DNA of 9,713 nt from an uncultured Clostridia bacterium. Its GTDB lineage: Bacteria > Bacillota > Clostridia > TANB77 > CAG-508. The stretch covers positions 1-9,713 of the forward strand of contig CALXRJ010000126.1 in assembly GCA_944390615.1 (NCBI GenBank), written 5' to 3'. This document shows, piece after piece, positions 8,601 to 9,713 of the stretch. Position numbers and translations under genes: made by a program. The notes below the pieces were generated by a model, which did not search any database, had not been told where the DNA came from, and saw nothing but the letters and a program-made list of their open reading frames with translations. The first letter of the stretch is position 1. The number at the start of each line of letters is the position of its first letter.

Positions 8601-9713
8601 GGACAATTTCTTTACCTTGGGGGGGGATTCTTTATCTGCTATTAAACTGCAAGTAGAAGCTTTAAATAAGAATTTAAATATTACTTATGCTGATATTTTT
8701 GCTTATCCTACTATACGTCAGCTTGCTAAAAAAGCTTTAAATGCTGTTCCGGAAAATCAAATAAGTTATCAAGCCTACGATTACGCAAAAATTAATCATT
8801 TATTGGCTTACAATGATACGAAAAATATCCCATCTAAATTAAGTCTAAAACCAATTGGCAATATGTTGCTTACTGGTGCTACTGGTTTTTTGGGTGCTCA
8901 TATTTTAGATAGCTATTTTTCTTCTAATGACTCTGGTAGCATTTACTGTATGGTTAGAGTAAAAGATAAGCATAATCCTGAACAAAGGCTCAAAGAAACT
9001 TTAAATTTTTATTTTGGAAATAAATATGATGCTTATTTTGGTAATAGAATTAAAATTGTTATTGCTGATATAACACAATTTCATTTTGGATTGGAAAATT
9101 CAGAATATACGGATCTGGCTAATCAAATAGAAGTTGTTGTAAATAGTGCCGCTCTTGTCAAACATTATGGGGATTATAATCAATTTTATTTTATTAATGT
9201 AATTGGTACTAAAAATGTGGTAGAATTTTGTAAACAATTTGATAAAAAACTTTATCATATCTCTACAACAAGTGTTTCTGGACTAGGTCTTCCCGAAAAT
9301 AATAAGGAACAGACAAAAGAAATTACTTATTTTAGCGAAAAAGATTTATATAAAAATCAAAACCTAAATAATACTTATCTTCAGACAAAATTTGAAGCAG
9401 AAAAAATTATTTTAGAAGAGGTTTCTCATAAAAATTTAAAAGCTACTATCTTTAGAATGGGCAATATTTCTAATCGCTATTTAGATGGTAAGTTTCAAAT
9501 AAATGCTACAGAAAATGCTTTTGTAAATCGAATTAAGGCTATTTTACGATTGGGTGTTATTCAAAATGGTTTTAAAAAACATGCCACTGAATTTGCCCCT
9601 GTGGATTGTTGTGCTAGTGCTATTATAAAATTAATACAATCTCATCCCAAATTTACTGTTTTTCATATTTTTAATCCTAATTTAATTTCTTTTGTAGATT
9701 TGGTAAAATTTAT
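2512..9713 (+). CDS. Two-module NRPS with terminal reductase, C-A-PCP-C-A-PCP-R (3' end cut by window)
   Basis: One frame stays open from ATG 2512 to the window edge (2400 codons visible). AAAGGTGAG at 2496-2504 lies seven bases ahead of the ATG and fixes the start. The cytosolic enzyme should activate two amino acids as adenylates, load them on two carrier domains, join them, and release the thioester reductively as a dipeptide aldehyde using NAD(P)H. Domain order by residue is C1 about 5-430, A1 about 453-950, PCP1 about 965-1040, C2 about 1055-1480, A2 about 1497-1990, PCP2 about 2005-2080, and R from about 2090 to the edge. There is no epimerase, methyltransferase or thioesterase. An N-terminal C domain with no loading module suggests N-acylation of the first residue. 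The layout matches the gut-Clostridia synthetases known to make peptide aldehydes and pyrazinones. Roughly 100 residues of the R domain are probably missing. Product residues and acyl group are not determined. Confidence 0.95.
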   Translation, partial: MEKNKVYELTNPQKSIWLTEQYFQNTTINNICGSLLIKQDTDLNLLNTAINLFINNNDSFQLRFKQEKENLLQYFAKDENYNFEILPIEKEEQIEGFAKKIVNTKFNLFHSRVFDFKLFKLSSGFGGFIVNVHHIISDAATLSFVGTEIVEIYSKLLKKEKIPTKTYSYIDYIYSEREYLKSPRFEKDKAYWMETLTPLPEIATIPSARIADSIHDYRAKREEFILDVPFVSKIKYYCKQNKISMYHFLIGIYAIYFGKINNMDIFTFGTPILNRTNFAEKHTSGMYISTSLLKIDMSQNMPFSEFVQNICKTCLGMLRHQKYNYQHILDDIRKKDKSVSELYDIGLSYQITQATDSTLGIPYSTKWYGTDFIANSLDVHFHDNDNTGNLLVEYDYQICKLTNQDIENMHNRILTIIDQVLQNETIWLNDITILTKIEENQILNKFSQVATNFPIDKTIVDLFYEQVLQNPTGIAVIFKNESLTYEELDKKSNQFARFLLQNYPVQPNSIISVCMNRNMDFIITILGILKLGCSYLPIHPDYPIDRIRYIVEDSHSLLLITDKKIKTLPSVNFNTIALEHFSDKKIDLHFKSNSIAYVIYTSGSTGAPKGVLVTHRNLINFLYSFNTSFTNPFSHTDRCLSITNISFDVSVCELFTPLVFGATLVLYAENTLTNLHLLVDTIIQNKITFMYIPPNILQTLYESLINHTDLVQLNKLLVGVESIKNITLKNYYHIQENIEIINGYGPTETTICCTFYKFNKDLASNDHAVVPIGKPLSNNHIFIFNKNLQMQPIGIPGELYVCGENVSNGYLGKPDLTAKSFVPIENKVYYKTGDLGYYDEKGNIHFLGRNDFQIKIRGHRVELGEITNTLKKLEQIENAFSMVSRVNQHDVICSYIVLKKDDRNSTETISYDTGKIKDALKKYLPYYMIPTYIIAIDQMPINLNGKIDKAKLPAIDLQQFSSKEVLPSTDTEKFLQKELLKILNLTTLSIEDNYFDLGADSLSCIKLIAEIADQLHVDVTISNLFKHNTIKTLANFIDKQQIHMLADTISPCLKQDYYELSSGQKRIYYSSYILNSNSTAYNLPGGILMDKLPNRKKLESCFHTLIKRHEAFRTYFEIKDGRPVQKIADTVTFKMDVIQAPDKNLDAYFHAFVKPFDLSKAPILRVCLIAFPDNTSALLFDTHHILSDGTSMQILIQELCKLYNGETLEPLVLTYKDYSEWENKNLKTDLLDKSKQYWLKQFQDEIPILNLPSKHPRPANKSFKGAKIFKTIPANFTDKINATCQELKVTPFMLFLSVYYILLSKYSMQNDIVIGSPIIAREKTELSNIIGMFVNTLPLRMNLNSDANFYEFLTSVKKMCLNSFEHQSYPLNEMVNHLNITRDASRNPLFDVLFTYQNNGNPPVHLNSIQTTYYLPDNKTSKFDLSLEILPEKDTFHLSFEYCTSLFTNSFINSLANHYLKILKEVIENKDIKIYLIDMLSEREKNKILIDFNQTEMDYPKEKSLVDLLKIQIKYHPSQIAVEANGQKITYQELDEKSNTIASYLIKNKNIQPGDIIGVCMKKSIELVISIWGILKAGCVYMPMFIDYPEDRLNYMLENSHSPLVLLNRKNLNFAISSLRIKPFTEIENTPCLPNAPQIRPDDLAYVIYTSGSTGRPKGVKITHKCLNNYFHSFNRLFNDFDVQDRFLASTNISFDVSIWELFLSILNGSTLVIYEEEIISNIVQYANSIIKNKITALYVPPNILEEVYKLLKDKPNVKINKMLVGVEPIKRRTLNKFYEINPNIKIVNGYGPTETTICSTALEYEPSLKNEKIVSIGKPIGNTKIYIVDEHMHIVPIGVPGELCITGDGVGQGYIENEKETNKNFVENTFNTISPKIYKTGDLAKWNYNGTISFISRKDSQVKISGYRIELKEIDNTIIRYPSIFKCLTTVYKTKNKSYLVTYFTADKKVDTLDLTAFLQSKLAFYMVPSMLIQLDSFPLTVNGKINHKELPKPIIRSEVQYVPPKTDLEKTLCKIWQDLFGIAKVGVEDNFFTLGGDSLSAIKLQVEALNKNLNITYADIFAYPTIRQLAKKALNAVPENQISYQAYDYAKINHLLAYNDTKNIPSKLSLKPIGNMLLTGATGFLGAHILDSYFSSNDSGSIYCMVRVKDKHNPEQRLKETLNFYFGNKYDAYFGNRIKIVIADITQFHFGLENSEYTDLANQIEVVVNSAALVKHYGDYNQFYFINVIGTKNVVEFCKQFDKKLYHISTTSVSGLGLPENNKEQTKEITYFSEKDLYKNQNLNNTYLQTKFEAEKIILEEVSHKNLKATIFRMGNISNRYLDGKFQINATENAFVNRIKAILRLGVIQNGFKKHATEFAPVDCCASAIIKLIQSHPKFTVFHIFNPNLISFVDLVKF
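4437..4768 (+). repeat. Intragenic repeat, copy 1, in the A1 substrate-pocket region
   Basis: Two blocks here match A2 exactly at DNA level: 25 bases at 4437-4461 (equal to 7581-7605, encoding TNISFDVS) and 34 bases at 4735-4768 (equal to 7876-7909, encoding NGYGPTETTIC). The DNA between the blocks is only partly conserved, with similar protein (KIT..Y.PPNIL, K.LVGVE.IK). The block spacing is 298 bases here and 295 in A2. Exact third-position identity suggests recent duplication or gene conversion, though conserved A-domain motifs contribute. Confidence 0.7.
7581..7909 (+). repeat. Intragenic repeat, copy 2, in the A2 substrate-pocket region
   Basis: This is the partner of 4437-4768. The exact blocks are 7581-7605 and 7876-7909, about 3.14 kb downstream of the first copy and in the same orientation. 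Recombination between the copies would fuse A1 to A2 and leave a single-module synthetase in frame, because the offset of each exact block pair (3144 and 3141) is a multiple of three. Confidence 0.7.
8619..8626 (+). repeat. Eight-G homopolymer in the PCP2 active-site codons
   Basis: Eight consecutive G span the LGGD codons just before the phosphopantetheine Ser codon (8629-8631). Such a run is striking in AT-rich DNA; PCP1 encodes the same motif as GGA GCA GAT. Gain or loss of one G would shift the frame and remove carrier and reductase function. As written the frame is correct. Confidence 0.8.
8770..9713 (+). other. Terminal thioester reductase (R/TD) domain, truncated by window edge
   Basis: This is an extended short-chain dehydrogenase-type domain of the thioester-reductase family (as in AusA, Lys2 and carboxylic acid reductases). 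The Rossmann fold nucleotide motif TGATGFLG (G2122-G2128) follows a strand, and VVNSAALV is at about residue 2200. Catalytic residues are the Ser/Thr cluster HISTTS (S2251-S2254), Y2289 and K2293 in YLQTK. The domain would reduce the carrier-bound dipeptidyl thioester with NAD(P)H to a free aldehyde. Whether a second reduction to alcohol occurs cannot be told from motifs; the comparable synthetases stop at the aldehyde. Usual length is near 370-400 residues and about 300 are visible. Confidence 0.9.

Larger units (their letters stand above)
5671..8745 (+). other. NRPS module 2: C2, A2, PCP2
   Basis: C2 looks like a standard L-accepting condensation domain. It opens with SSGQKRIYY, has HHILSDG at residues 1183-1189 with catalytic H1184, keeps TYKDYSEW and IGMFVNTLPLR, and ends with RDASRNPLFD. 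With no epimerase upstream, an L,L-dipeptide is expected. A2 has YTSGSTGRPKG from Y1649, NGYGPTETT from N1789, YKTGDLA with D1883, and NGK with K1986. Its A8 region, SRKDSQVKISGYRIELKEI, departs from the usual GRxDxQVKIRGxRIELGEIE at three places. The hand-aligned pocket is D1696 V1697 W1700 Y1739 L1764 G1766 G1790 I1798 C1799 K1986 (DVWYLGGICK), differing from A1 only in W for C. PCP2 has the canonical LGGDSL with S2040, encoded across an eight-G run. Confidence 0.88.

Noticed and set aside
2512..9713. A frameshift or internal stop splitting the synthetase
   Set aside because: Reading codon by codon, I found no stop or frame change, including across the eight-G run at 8619-8626.
1..9713. CRISPR array, insertion sequence or integrase gene
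   Set aside because: No regularly spaced repeats, terminal inverted repeats with a transposase, or recombinase motifs are visible. The tRNA-like remnant alone does not prove a mobile element.

Overview
The window is very AT-rich throughout, with A/T-ending codons, AGGAG-type ribosome binding sites and TTGACA/TATAAT-type promoters. This points to a low-GC Firmicute, most likely an anaerobic gut-type member of the Clostridia. TGA does not occur inside the reading frames, so the standard bacterial code applies. The species cannot be named from the sequence.

Layout. Positions 1-181 hold a near-consensus promoter, a degenerate 3' part of a tRNA gene ending in CCA, and a strong hairpin terminator. 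Positions 180-953 (minus) encode a 257-residue soluble protein of unknown function with its own promoter. Positions 954-1150 are non-coding and contain an unexplained block of about 80 bp that is much richer in GC than its surroundings. Positions 1151-2278 (minus) encode a membrane-anchored HtrA-type serine protease with an intact catalytic triad and a PDZ domain. Positions 2279-2511 form a divergent regulatory region with a 9-bp-arm palindrome on the htrA side, a pair of direct repeats, and a clear promoter for the next gene.

From 2512 to the end of the window (plus) there is one uninterrupted reading frame of 2400 visible codons that runs off the right edge. It is a two-module non-ribosomal peptide synthetase with the order C-A-PCP-C-A-PCP-R. 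The first C domain sits at the very N-terminus and is divergent, which suggests a starter C domain that N-acylates the first amino acid. The terminal R domain is an NAD(P)H-dependent thioester reductase, so the expected product is an N-acylated dipeptide aldehyde. If the amino group were left free, the product could cyclise to a pyrazinone. This architecture matches a known family of gut-Clostridia synthetases whose peptide aldehydes inhibit proteases.

The two adenylation domains have nearly identical substrate pockets by hand alignment, differing at one of ten code positions, and share stretches of exact DNA identity. They therefore probably choose similar, likely hydrophobic, amino acids. 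A serine protease transcribed divergently from a predicted protease-inhibitor synthetase is suggestive, but a functional link is inference only. The end of the synthetase and any phosphopantetheinyl transferase, exporter or regulator lie beyond the window.
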